DNA of 64,000 nucleotides from positions 18,099,798 through 18,163,797 of the forward strand of contig NC_079969.1 of the NCBI RefSeq assembly GCF_029852145.1, read 5' to 3'. The notes beneath the pieces were generated by a model. It was not told the DNA's origin. It worked only from the letters and a program-made list of their open reading frames with translations, and made no database searches. Source of the stretch: Microplitis mediator (lineage: Eukaryota > Arthropoda > Insecta > Hymenoptera > Braconidae). A program made the translations under genes and the position numbers. Position 1 is the stretch's first letter. Each line of letters begins with the position of its first letter. Positions 45,744 to 58,918 of this stretch are shown here, in pieces.

Positions 45744-46779
45744 CAGGGTTGCAAATTCGTTAATGAAAATATTTGCAATCAAAAATTGAATTTTCAATCC
45801 GTAATTGAAATTATATCGATTAAAATTACAAAGTTAATTTTCAATTCAATAACTTGAATTGAAAAATTGAAGAACTAATTTAAATATAAACACGTGGGAT
45901 TAAGAATCGAAAAACCAATTTTTAATAAGAGAAGTGAAATTGAAATTTAAAAAATTAGTTTTTAAATTGACACATGGATCTAAAATTTCAAAAATTAATT
46001 CTAATTCAGATACGTGGGATTAGAAATTAAAAAATTACTCATTAATTCAAACACATGGGGTCAAAAATTGAAAATTACTTTTTAATTTAGATTCGGTACG
46101 CAATCAAATAAGTAATCAAGACAAAAAATTTGACAGCACATAACAGGAAAGAATACTGTTTTACTTGATCTTCAAGTTTGAATATTTTTAAACTTACTGT
46201 TGATCGTCAGATATAATAGAATTCGAATTAAGAAGATCATGCATAGTTAAGACATCAGAGCATTAAATTTTTTGAATAATTTTCAGCGTAAGCAGAGAAT
46301 TTAAAATTAAACCAACACAAATCCGATGTTCAGAATTAAAAATATTTGATTTAATTTTTTTATTCGAAAATAGAAAATTTAGAAACAGAATGTAATTTTC
46401 TAATCCCCTTTAGCTATGGCTAATTAAAATTTTTAATTGACTTTTTAATTATTAGATATGGAATTAGAGATTAGAAAGAAATTTTTTAATCTGGTTTTCC
46501 GAATTGAAATTTTTTATTTAATGTTTTATTTGAAAACGTAGATTTAAAAATTAAGCCATTACATTTTAACGATACTTTACGAACTGAAAATTTTAAATTT
46601 AATTTTTAATCGAAAAATGTTGGATTAAAAATGAAAAAATTATTTTAAATTCAAAGATATTTGATTAGAAAATTACAAAATCATTTTTAATTTGTTGTTT
46701 GTGGATTATGGAATATAAAAAAAAAATTTAATTGAAATACTAATGCAATTATAAATTTAATGCGCTATTTGCAACTGTG
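45744..46779. mobile_element. hAT-type non-autonomous element
   Basis: Ends CAGGGTTGCAAAT and the complement of ATTTGCAACTGTG, flanked by the perfect 8-bp duplication GCTATACA (45736-45743, 46780-46787). Eight-base duplications and CAGGGTTGC-type ends are the hAT signature. The interior is AT-rich with many AATTGAAAATT and TTTTTAATT repeats in both orientations and encodes nothing. Confidence 0.8.
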
Positions 46780-46806
46780 GCTATACACTACATACAGGTA
46801 TGTATT

Positions 46807-47767
46807 AGACTGGGCCAAAAAAATCGACTATATTTTTTTTTTTTTTCGATACTGTGAAAATATTATTCCTGATGACTAAAAAAAATTACTGTGCAAGTTT
46901 GAGCCCTTATTATTGATATTAAGAGGGGTATCGTTACGACTATTAGTTTTTTGACAGAAATTTCATTTTTCACCGAAAACTCGTAAATCATCTATCTGAA
47001 AAATTTAAGCAATGTATATTCTTAAAAGAAATTGAATTCCCTACAAAAAATTTCTCTTGGTAAATTGACGTCAAATAAGCCGTTTCCTTGTAACCGTGCC
47101 TTAAACATTGATTTGTTTTTTTAATTCTTTGATTCTATTTTGGATTTTTGTAACTACTAGAAATATTAAAATTTTTTTTTACGCAAAATTCATATTCTTG
47201 AAGAAAATTTAATGCTCTACAAAAAAGGTCTTCTAACATTTTTTGCTAAATTCACTCCTTCGAACGTTATTCAGGTTATTGACCTCTTTTTGACTCAACT
47301 TCAACCTTGAATAACTTTCGAAGGAGTGAATTTAGCAAAAAATGTTAGAAGACCTTTTTTGTAGAGCATTAAATTTTCTTCAAGAATATGAATCTTGCAT
47401 AAAAAAAATTTTAATATTTCTAGTAGTTATAAAAATCCGAAATAGAATCAAAGAATTAAAAAAACAAATCAATGTTTAAGGAACGGTTACGAGGAAACGG
47501 CTCGTTTTACGGCAATTCCCTAATAGAGATTTTTTGTAGGGAATTTAATTTCTTTAAGACTATACATTGCTCAAATTTTTCAGATAGATGATTTACGAGT
47601 TTGAGGTAATACATGAAATTTCTGTCATAAAAATAGTCGTAACGATACACCTCTTAATATCAATATTAAGGACTCAAACTTGCACAATAATTTTTTTTGG
47701 TCATCAGGAATAATATTTTTACAGTATCGAAGAAAAAAAAAAATAATCGATTTTTTTGGCCCAGTCT
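46807..47767. mobile_element. Foldback element (arms about 470 bp)
   Basis: AGACTGGGCCAAAAAAATCGA at the left is mirrored by its complement at the right. The two arms pair almost to the centre near 47285, including blocks such as GGTATCGTTACGACTA, its complement, and AAAAAGGTCTTCTAACA. A possible 3-bp ATT duplication flanks it. No protein. Confidence 0.75.
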
Positions 47768-47904
47768 ATTGTGTATGCTTATTCTTTATAGCATACACAC
47801 CTATCGAGAAAAAAATCATAATAAAAATGTATACCCCAATAATTATTTTCTTTATACCTCGAATAGAACTTGAAATTAATATTTTTATAATAAGGAACTT
47901 CGTT

Positions 47905-48015
47905 CCTATCTGGTGTCCCACGACACCACGCAATTTTTTTTTCATCTTTCGGGAATTTGTGCGCTAACGTGCCAGTTCCTGAGGCACAGCCAGGTACTTT
48001 ACACATAAAACCCAT
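47905..48015 (-). pseudogene. P-like transposase piece 1: THAP domain, N-terminal half
   Basis: From the ATG at 48015 the protein begins MGFMCKVPGCASGTG, giving the first two cysteines of the C2CH THAP finger, then AHKFPKDEKKIAWCRGTPDR with the conserved FP and W region. The frame leaves THAP-like sequence at about 47905, where the insertion between TTCGTT direct repeats begins. Confidence 0.75.
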
Positions 48016-48264
48016 TTACAATCGAACAATTAAATTTATAAATTGAGAAATTAAATATTTATCAGAACTCACATACATAATAGTGTAGAGAATTTTTTTC
48101 TATTGATACTTTCAAAACAAAAGACAAACGACTTGGCAAATTGGAGCGCCATCAGAATGTATTAATCACTCCCGGCGATATTTCAAATTTTTTTTAAGCT
48201 CATTAATTTTTACTTTAAAAATATTAATCATATATAATGGAATATAATTATTATGCTATTAGCA
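48016..48264. other. Upstream flank of the P-like gene
   Basis: AT-rich. It may carry the 5' end of the P-like element, but its terminal repeat was not identified. Confidence 0.25.
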
Positions 48265-48379
48265 ACTACTTTTATATGGAAAATTCTATTCGAAATTATA
48301 CATGCAAACAAAAAGTATTTCATAATATTAAAGTAAAACTTATTTTAAAAAGGAGTAAGTAAAATTATACATTTCTCAA
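48265..48379 (+). repeat. Left member of a 115-bp direct repeat pair
   Basis: Nearly identical to 49131-49248 (shared core CATGCAAACAAAAAGTATTT and TTTTAAAAAGGAGTAAGTAA). The two flank a LINE fragment exactly. Confidence 0.75.
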
Positions 48380-49130
48380 AAAAAAAAAACTTTGTGAAGA
48401 CCCTAGAGGACTGATCGGTGACATCAAATACAACTGGGCTGCTTCTCTTAAAGAAATTCTAACTACAATGAATATCTTCCACATTTGGGGTAACTGGGAT
48501 CCGTCAGTCTGGAAGGGAAATCTTGCCCCGGCCCTCAAATATCTTAAACGTAAACTACGGCTTGAAGATTTAGCAGCCTACGAGAAATCATCCACTCACC
48601 TCTTCAGGATTCCATGATCAGCCGAAGACTGCACCGCTTACCATCTCACTCAAAATCTCACGATCTCACACAAACGTCTACTGACTCAACTGCGACTTGC
48701 AAACCAATATATGTGCATTTTTACTACTGGTAAAATAACAACTAAAATCGATCCAAAACATATCTGCAAGCTTTGTGACTTAAATAATTTTGAATCAGCT
48801 GAACACATATTATTTCGGTGCCCCTTCTACGAACAAGAAAGAGCAACTTACCTATCACTATGGATCAATCAACTTGAAGTCTCCAGCTCGGAAATTTGTC
48901 AAATCCTTGACATCAAGCATACTAGAGGTTTAAAAGACATATATAGTTTCATGCAGATCATCATCACTAAAAGGAATAAATTCTTGGCTGAATCCCAATA
49001 GACAGTATATTAAAAGGAACCGATTTAAAGAATATTTATATTATGTATTTCTATGAAGCCCCGCCCCTCCTTGCAGTAGGGAAAATGTGTACCCCTTTTA
49101 TGTGCAATAAATAAATAATAATAATAATAA
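48380..49130 (+). pseudogene. 3' fragment of a LINE (C-terminal zinc motif)
   Basis: Only the end of ORF2 remains. The frame 48711-49001 carries ICKLCDLNNFESAEHILFRCPFYEQERATYL, the C..C...H...C zinc-knuckle-like motif found at the C-terminus of many LINE reverse transcriptases. Upstream codons (48400-48710) are coding-like but interrupted. It ends in TGCAATAAATAAATAATAATAATAATAA. It is a different family from the LINEs at 16086 and 34266. Confidence 0.65.
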
Positions 49131-49248
49131 ACCTACTTTTCTATGGAAAATTATATACGAAATTATACATGCAAACAAAAAGTATTTTATAATATTAAAG
49201 TAAAACTTATTTTAAAAAGGAGTAAGTAAAATTATACATTTCTTAAAA
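49131..49248 (+). repeat. Right member of the 115-bp direct repeat pair
   Basis: Follows directly on the AAT-repeat tail of the LINE fragment and matches 48265-48379 with few differences. Confidence 0.75.
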
Positions 49249-49435
49249 ATAAAAAAGCTTTATTTTGATTTGATTTACATTATTATACAAGTTATATATG
49301 TATATACATACATTCACATATTTATAAAAATTTCTATCTTCGTTTAACTTTGTTGTTTATTTTATTATTGCTATTGAAAAATGAATGCTTACATAATATT
49401 TCTTAAGTCTAACAAACAAAAAATTTTGTGTTTCA

Positions 49436-49618
49436 TTCCCGTAATTAAATTAAGTTTCATTACTTATTTTAGAAGTGAAAAAAAAAAAAAGTTGCTCAGC
49501 ATCAGTCTCGAACCCCGAGTGCCAAAATGGAACGCTACCAACAAAAGCCATGAGCTAATTTCAGCCGTGAAAGTTGGTGAAGTTTTTAATTATAAAAACT
49601 ACAGTTTTGAGAATAAAA
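49436..49618 (-). repeat. SINE-like repeat S, copy 2
   Basis: Reverse-complement copy of 29800-29977. On its own strand it has GGCACTCGGGGTTCGAGACTG, a better B-box (GGTTCGAGAC) than copy 1, and a T-run of 13. Frame 49381-49656 is incidental. Confidence 0.5.
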
Positions 49619-49619
49619 T

Positions 49620-52063
49620 TTATTATTTAATAATAATTTTTATCGAAAATTATTGATTTTAATAATTATTTACAAAACAAAATTAATCATTAATGAATTA
49701 AAATTAATAATTGATCATTCATTTGATTTTTTTTTCATTTTTTTTTAAATTGGAACTTTTTTTAATTTGACTATAGCACATGACATTATTCCACCAGAGG
49801 CAGCACTTTATTCGATCGAGGCGCCACCAACCTTAGATACCTACATGCTTAGTAAACAGATTATATTTTGTCCATTAGAGTCGAGCCCCCCTGTAGAGAA
49901 ACGATTATTATTTACTTTTAGTATACAGATAGCTGAAATATTAAACTTTAAAAATTCAAAAAAAAAAAAATAGATCCTATCATTTGCTTATGAAGGGACC
50001 AGGCTTTCAAGTTGCGGGGTAAGCAACAGATTTTCAGAAAAAGTTTTCACAAAAATCGATTGCTACGTGTTTTTTGGAAATTGACATTTTACAATGAAAA
50101 TTTGGAGGTTTCATAGAAATACGGTTTAGAAACTTTATTGATTTTATATTCCAAAAGTGTGGTGAAAAAAATAATTAAAAAAAAAAGTCCCATTCGGTCC
50201 ATTTTCCGCAAAGTTACGGGCATTTGAAAAAAGAAGAACGATTTTGTTTTCAAATCAATATCTCGAAAACGACTGGACAAAAAAATTTCTGAAAGGTAAA
50301 ATCAGACTGCTGTCCGATTTGGCGTGGGATGGGTCATTTTACCAAATAGAATATTTTTTGGAGTGTAACCCCCGTGGATTTTGTTCCAATTTTGTGAAGT
50401 GATTCTCTGCATCAAAATGAAAATTCCCTAAACAGTTGAGCTCTTTACTTAATATTAAGATTAATTGAGTTGTTCGAGAGATATTTTGCTCACAGACGGA
50501 TATCCCAGTTGACTAGTCTTATTTTAAATCATTTATTTCTTAGTATAGTGTGGCTATATAAAATTTTTATTTAAATCCAAACTACTCTTCAGAATGTTCT
50601 TTAGACATTAGTGTACTTTTTTGCCTTAGAGGTGATTTATAAAATTAGTGGAAATGATTGAAGGGAGTCGATTATAGAGTACAACCTCTCCCGCTGTCGC
50701 GTCCGAGGCGTGCAAAAGAATAGAAAGAGGAAAACGGTTTATAACATGTCCAGTAGTCAACCGAGTGCCGTGTGACCCGTAGGTAGTATGGACTCTGGTA
50801 GCCAATACCAGTAAAGCCAGAAGAGCGAAACGGGTATGCTCCGTACTGAGTACACACAGCTTATAACGTATTGCCTAACCGATCGTGAAGTGTGATATTG
50901 CTGCGTAGTTTACCTAACCATCCGGGAAAACTTTTGACTCTGTATGCCATATTTTTTACTTCTTGCTACAAAATTACCATTGCTAATAAAAATTAATAAT
51001 GTTTTTTTCAATCAATTGTCATGGCAATGAGAAATTATTAGGATGATTTAAAAAAATATATAAATCGTTTGGAGTTTGAATCAAATGGTGTTTATTTACA
51101 CAAGAAATCAGCAAGACTGAGGATAGGGTCAATTGCTGGTAGGTCTACATGCTGGTTGTGAAGTACCGACAGGGTAGAGAATACGCTCCACTGGGCCATA
51201 CCAGACACACCTCGACTAACATTTAACCACTACCGGAAAATGCAGTCCCGTGAAAATTGGCTGTAAACGTCAAGCATTGATCCCCTTCCATTTACAAATA
51301 TCTACCGGTTTCCAACCCCCTTTAACTTTCATCATAAACCTTCATTTTTTACTACACGCTAGGTAACCGTAAGAAAAATTTTTACCCCTTGAAGATTACC
51401 CTCAAATTATAGGTATCCAAGCGTTCTATTGGGATACATATTATACGTACATGTGCATGTGTCAATGTTACGCTAAAATATCTGTGTTCTACGGCTACAA
51501 CAAGTGGGAAACAATTTTTTTTATTTTACTTTAAACTCACTCTCCGAATACTTGATCACACATTCTTACTCGGTATTTTCTTAGACTATGGGCATATTTA
51601 TTTAAATTTTATTCTATTTATAGATCTGCTGGGTCTGGGATTCAAAATTGTATGGAGAAAAATTATGAAGGAAATACGGTTTATTTGATGATCTTTTTTG
51701 GATCCATTGTTATGGTTATTTTTTATTGGGTATAATTGTGGGGATAGTATGCAGGTTAATAGTATAACCGATTTGTGTGAATAAATTTGAAGTATAGATT
51801 TATAGATATAACTTATGGGTTTATAGATTTATTGATGTGTAATTACAATATAGTTGGGATGCTAGTAAAAAGTATTCATTTGTTTTGTATTTAAAAAGTA
51901 GTTTGCTGATAGCGAGGGGGTAGTTTTATTTATTTTGGCGTATATTAGAATTAAAAATCAATTTTTTTGTATTATGTACTAATAGCGATGTCCATATTTA
52001 ATGTTGGGTGTTTTTTTATTGAGTGAATAATTTCAAATTAATCTTTGATCGTTATTTAAAATA
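49620..52063. other. Long noncoding stretch, no gene recognised
   Basis: Nothing convincing. The small frames 49767-49973, 50089-50280 and 50672-50857 lack domains. A GC-richer island at 50680-50900 and another at 51120-51330 stand out from the AT-rich surroundings, but neither matches an RNA gene I can recognise. Confidence 0.3.
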
Positions 52064-52070
52064 TGTTATA

Positions 52071-53829
52071 TTAGGGTGTGTAATTTTAAGGCTATATTTT
52101 TTTTTACTGCTATACCAGGAAATCTGGTAGTATATAGAAAATAAAAAATTATGCCGCTGGGCTGAAGGGTTTAAGTCCAATAGCGGCTTAGCTCATCAAA
52201 AAATTCGATTTCCCATTTAAGGAGGTTCGACCGAATCTAATGTAAAAAGGATTTTCCAACTTTCAGATTTGAAACTTAGTATAAATGTAAAGAAGTACTT
52301 TATCTATGCATTCTTAAAATTTGAATATGATCCACCGTCTAGTTTTTTAGAAAAAACGATTTAAAAATGACGTTTTTAAAGTTCTAATACACAGGCTCTT
52401 ATGGCGGACAAGCTTCCGTCATGACTTATTCGATTTTTTTCATTATTAACCTCCCAAGTTTAAGAAATAAAAAACCATAGGCCATAAACTTGAATATTTT
52501 TAGAATACGATAAGATTTTAACAATATAGTATTACCGTTGTAATTATTTGAATAATTGAAGTTAAAATTTATTATTTAATCTCGTTCATCGACAGAGATT
52601 CATATTATTGAGGATTTAGCAACGTCGTGGAAGCAGCTGAGAGAAAAAATAAAGATAGAAATACATTAATAAGAGAGACGAGATTAGAAATAAATTTTTT
52701 CCGCTTTAATTTGAGTATCGATGTGTAAGAAGTAAGAACGCGCTGTTGCCAAATCTTTTTATTAAATCATATGAGTCAAAAGTAACCAAGTAATTTCATT
52801 ACTTTCTTTAATTAAGTAAGTAATAAATATTAATTTATGAATTCGTTATGTTATTATAAATTAAAATAATGAATTTTTAAAACTATTAGGAGAATTTAGC
52901 AAACGAAAAAATTCAAACACTACTTTGACTCACTAGTTTCGGTCGAATCTCCTTAATAACACGGGAAAGTTTTTTTTTCAACTTTGAGTATTTTTAACTC
53001 GTGAACAAATAAATATATCTAATCGACTAATACATATTTTCGTAGAAAATTGAACGTTCTACAAAAAAGGTCTCTTATCATTTTTCGATCGATCTATCTG
53101 TTCTAAAGTTATTAGAGCTCGAATTAAAGTTATAGTAAATTTCGAGATCTTTTAACTTTTCCGGCAAAACTGTCAGACTTATCATAAAATGTTGTAGGCT
53201 CTTTTTTGTTGACAATTTTATTTTCTACAAATTATGATCAGTAAAGTTTTTTCAAATTCCGCATTGTTTTCTAGTTATTTTCATTTTAATTTCAAGCTCT
53301 TAAAAAAGTAGTGTTTTGATCGATTTCAAGAGCTCGACATTGAAATGAAAATAACTAGAAAACAATGCGGAATTTGAAAAAACTTTACTGATAATAATTT
53401 GTAGAGAATAAAATTGTCAACTGAAAAGACTCTATAATATTTTATGATAAGTGTGACAGTTTTGGCGGAAAAGTTAAAAGATCTCGAAATTTACTATAAC
53501 TTGACTTCGAGCTCTAATAACTTTAGAACAGATGGATCGATCGAAAAATAATAAGAGACCTTTTTTGTAGAGCGTTCAATTTCCTACAAAAATATGTATT
53601 AGTCAATCAGATCTATGAATTTGTTCACGAGTTAAAAATACTCAAAGTTAAAAAAAAAAATTTCCCGTGTTATTTAAATTGGAAATTGAATTTTTTGATG
53701 AGCTAAGGCGCTATTGGACTTAAACCCTTTAGCCCAGTGGCATAATTTTTTATTTTCCATGTAATACCAGATTTTCTGGTATAGCAGTAAAAAAAAAAAA
53801 AAATATAGCCTTAAAATGACACACCCTAC
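52071..53829. mobile_element. Foldback element with 7-bp target duplication
   Basis: Ends TTAGGGTGTG and the complement CACACCCTAC, flanked by TGTTATA (52064-52070, 53830-53836). The arms pair over long distances, for example TTTAAGTCCAATAGCGGCTTAGC (52170s) with its complement at 53700-53730, and 52980-53320 with 53340-53680. The centre is near 53330. The left arm contains the TTAA element 52222-52952, which the right arm lacks. No protein. Confidence 0.75.
52222..52952. mobile_element. TTAA-specific MITE nested in the foldback
   Basis: Starts GGAGGTTCGACCGAA and ends with the complement of GGAGATTCGACCGAA (15 bases, one mismatch), flanked by TTAA at 52218-52221 and 52953-52956. The undisturbed right arm of the surrounding foldback shows the empty site (one TTAA). 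TTAA duplication is typical of piggyBac and Kolobok transposases. It is 731 bp and noncoding. Confidence 0.8.
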
Positions 53830-53836
53830 TGTTATA

Positions 53837-54480
53837 TACACTGAGAGACATTTTTAATTCATACTAATATAATTTATTTGTATTTAGTAAAACACGTATT
53901 ATGGTCATATGCAAATGAAAAGTTGACTAAATACGAATAAAAATTTTATTCAAATCCCGTTTCAAATTTTATTAGTATTTAATACGTATTTATTAGTATT
54001 GACTGCGTGTTTATTTATATACTAAATAAATTAATATTATGAATAATTATTAAATAGATATGTGAAATCTAGAATTTCGTTGCATTTCATAGATAAATTG
54101 AAATTAAAAACTTTTGTCACAGATGAATTTATTATATTTATTAGCAGTAAATAATATCGAAATATTAAAAGTTGTCTTTACATTTGAAGTAAAAAGTGTT
54201 GACTAGGTTAGAGTGTTACGGCGTAACATCCTAAAATACGGAATTACGTATAATTAAATAGTAAAATTTTGAATTTTAAAACTAAACACATCGAAGGTCA
54301 GATGAGTTGTCAGAACTTGTTGATTTAGAAAGAATACATCATACATTCCGTTTTTTATTACTTATTAAGAAATAATATCCCAGCTAATAAATTGAGCCGT
54401 GATAATCTCCCCAATGCTCGCGACCCAAACAGTACCACCTTCAAATAATGCCGCGTAATGTTCACCCATGTCAAAAATAA
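53837..54480. other. AT-rich spacer, no gene seen
   Basis: No frame or repeat of note was recognised. Confidence 0.25.
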
Positions 54481-55020
54481 AACTTGATTTAGACTATGTT
54501 TACGAAGTCGAAATTTGGAGCCGTTTTTCATAAAACAAACTCTACTTTTTTTTACGGAGATATGAAATGCTTTTATTTTTCGACTTGGTTTAGACTTAAC
54601 TAGCTTACTTTGTCACGATTTAAGACGGAAAATTTGAAATAAAGTCGAAATTGACTTGGTTTAGGCTCATTCGACTTAAATTGTAAGACGAAAAAGTCGA
54701 GATCAAGTCAAAATAGATTTGGTTTAGACTTATTCGACTTAAATTATAAGACAGATGAGTCAAAGCTAAGGTGAAATAATTTTTATATATTAAGACGAAA
54801 GTAAGGCAAATAAATAACTTTGTTTCGACTTGGTTCAGCAAGTCAAAAGTAAGGTGAGTGACTATCGTGCTCGAAATAAAGACGAACAAGTTCAAACTAA
54901 GATGAAAAAATATGAATAAGTTGAAATAAGTTGAAACTAAGATGAAAAAAGTTCAATAAGTTTAAAAAAACATAATTTTAGTCGAAAAAGTCGAGATCTT
55001 ATCGAAAAATCGTCGGCAAA
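54481..55020. repeat. Degenerate tandem repeats with AAGTCGA motifs
   Basis: Units of about 65 bp recur (GGTTTAG.CT.ATTCGACTTAAATT.TAAGAC, two clear copies at 54655-54780), flanked by many AAGTCGAAA and TTCGACTT motifs in both orientations. A minus-strand frame here (54620-54895) shows the periodicity as repeated SYNLSR.SLNQ but is unlikely to be a protein. Confidence 0.5.
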
Positions 55021-55456
55021 TCGATAACTTTACAAGTAAATGAGGTTGAGCGAGCTAGAATCAAGTTTTATTTTCAACCCGGGCTTCCGCTTTTCTTTAT
55101 AAAGTCAATTTTCACCACCCTGATAACCTTTACATCTATGCATCGTTGTCTTTACGTTAAATTATCAAATCACTTGGTCTCGCCGCATTTCCTTCTAATA
55201 TTCACTAGCCCAAATAACATTGAAATTTATTTAAAATATTAAATAAACTATAAAACAAGCTGATAATTATTAATAAAAACAAGGTAATAAAATCTATGAT
55301 AGACACCATTGACAGTAAATAAAATCATAAATAACGCTAAATACGCAACAGTAACTATTGCACCATATTCCAAGAAGCTTATTAGTAAAATAAATATCAA
55401 CAACTTGAGGCACAATATCCCAATGTATTGATACAGAAATAAAATAAGACAACAAT
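55021..55456. other. AT-rich spacer, no gene seen
   Basis: Nothing recognised up to the MITE target site. Confidence 0.25.
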
Positions 55457-55462
55457 TAACTA

Positions 55463-55905
55463 CCCAGATAGCAAAATGACGTCTTGATGAGTTCTGAATG
55501 AGTTCCTATTTATGATTTGGACGTCTTAAAAACACGTTAAAGAAGTCTTTAAGAAGTTCTCAAGATGTCGAATGCGCCACCTAGCGAACTCAGTAAGACA
55601 TCTTTAAAAGTTCTCAAAGAGTTCTCAAAGAGTTCTTTTTTCTGACTCCGCAGATAAGACTTCAGAATGAACTTACCATGACGTCTTAAGGAGTTCCTAA
55701 TTTTGACTTCATTTTGACTTCAAAAAAGTTAAAAAAAGAATACATTTAGACGTCACAAAACTGACGTCTTATTTATGAAGTCTTCAAGTACTCTTAATTT
55801 AGAGTTCTTAAAAATGACACCTTTAAGAAGTCATTATAAGACTTCTTGAAGACTCCTTCAAAAATACGTCGTAAAGCAGTCATTCTGACTTTAATGCTGT
55901 CTGGG
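55463..55905 (+). mobile_element. MITE family M, copy 2 (complete)
   Basis: 443 bp, ends CCCAGATAGC and GCTGTCTGGG, flanked by the direct repeat TAACTA (55457-55462, 55906-55911). The body matches 26838-27206, with many GACGTC and GAGTTCT units. The transposase family is not determined. Confidence 0.7.
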
Positions 55906-56189
55906 TAACTACACAACATCGGACAACCATAACATATTATGGCAGAGCATATAACGAAAATAATAATTTCTTAACATCCCACGGAGAACAATTAAATTCA
56001 TTGTCAACTAACTATAACAACAAGAGTAATTATAATCAATCAGTAAATGGTGAAAAATAGAATTCAAGTCTACATAAAAACTCATATAACTAACTAACCA
56101 TCCAAAATCAACCAAGGAACCTAACTATCTCGTTTCCTCATCCATCTCTCTCTAACACATACGTTAGCAAAATAACTTCTATAACTTTT

Positions 56190-57785
<1,596 letters not shown>

Positions 57786-58557
57786 TTTTTACAAAATGAG
57801 ATAAAAATGATATTTTATCAGACCTTTAGTGAAAGTAGTTATAAGTATGAGATGTTTTAGGGTCTAATTTAAAAATTTCTTTATTTGGATTATTGGTTCT
57901 CAGAGAAGTCAAATGTTTATGCCTCAGAAACGCATTATAAAATTTTCATGATAAAACAAGTTAAGCATTCACGTAAATTGTAGCAGTGTTGAGTCTCTCA
58001 GATTTTCGAAGGAGACGATATTTATCCTCCCTTATAACTTACGTTTTATTTTTTGCTGTTACTAATACTCCTACGGGCGCAAATATTATTATTTTTATTA
58101 TTGTTACTGCTTATGTTGTTTATTTAGGTGAAAACATTAAAACCGTGTCGATCCAACGATATTCGTGCGCAAGCGAAGAGCCTTCGGGATCGTACAATGA
58201 TTGTCGCTTCGATAAGACACGCAATGCTCTAATAATGCGAGTTTTATCGTTCTTACCACGGTGATTCGAAAATTTATCGTTTAAAAAACTCCATTCAATG
58301 ATTTTAATATGTACTACATTTTGTAATAAAAATAATTACTACTGAGTTATTTTGTACTTTTAATGTCATATGTAAGCATATAGTTTATTTGATAAATTGT
58401 TTACGTTATTCTCGATGTTTAAAATTTGCATTTAATTGGATCGTAAAAAATTCTACTGCTTTATTGTTAAATCTTCCTAAAAAATAATTACCGAAATTGT
58501 TATCTTTGATCACTCAAAAAAAATTTTAATTTTTCTAAAAATTAATTACGTTCATTT
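57786..58557. other. Spacer between two family C copies
   Basis: AT-rich. The 92-codon frame at 57986-58264 has a hydrophobic middle (TGANIIIFIIVTAYVVYLG) that could be one membrane segment, but nothing else supports a gene. Confidence 0.3.
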
Positions 58558-58710
58558 TTAACTTGCCGCTAAAAAAATCGATGATTTTCCGAAAATTCAG
58601 GAAGGTATTGTTTTCATGCCGATTTTCGAAAATCGAGTTTTCATCAGATGTCGACGTTTTGAGGTCTTAGAAAGCTATTCTTACTATTTTCAGAATGATG
58701 TTCGAGTGTC

Positions 58711-58918
<208 letters not shown>

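Larger units (their letters stand above)
45496..47898. mobile_element. Composite insertion inside the THAP domain
   Basis: The THAP reading frame stops and resumes at the direct repeat TTCGTT (45490-45495 and about 47899-47904), and is continuous if one repeat and this interval are skipped. The insert has no recognisable protein. It contains the hAT-type MITE 45744-46779 and the foldback 46807-47767, so the carrier sequence is only about 400 bp. The carrier's own ends are not inverted and its class is unknown. Confidence 0.5.
32548..48015 (-). pseudogene. P-element/THAP9-like transposase gene, split by nested insertions (overall span)
   Basis: Five separated pieces in the same orientation and in the right order make up one gene: 47905-48015 and 45284-45495 (THAP DNA-binding domain), 42403-43288 (coiled coil and start of the RNase H-like nuclease), about 38286-38413 (second catalytic region) and 32548-34052 (rest of the nuclease and C-terminus). 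P-element transposases bind transposon ends through the THAP zinc finger and cut DNA with an RNase H-like fold; THAP9 is the vertebrate relative. Frame continues across the junctions at 47.9/45.5 kb (duplication AACGAA on the coding strand) and 42.4/38.4 kb (duplication GTAT on the plus strand) when the inserts are skipped. Frameshifts inside the pieces show that the gene is dead. Order of insertions cannot be fully ranked. Confidence 0.75.

Noticed and set aside
48711..49001. Stand-alone zinc-finger gene
   Set aside because: The CKLC...H...C motif is the usual C-terminus of LINE ORF2 and is followed by an AAT-repeat tail.
50680..50900. rRNA or other structured RNA in the GC-richer island
   Set aside because: No recognisable rRNA or snRNA core sequence could be found by eye.
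57986..58264. Small membrane protein gene
   Set aside because: Only a single hydrophobic stretch supports it; no homologous copy, promoter or splice evidence.
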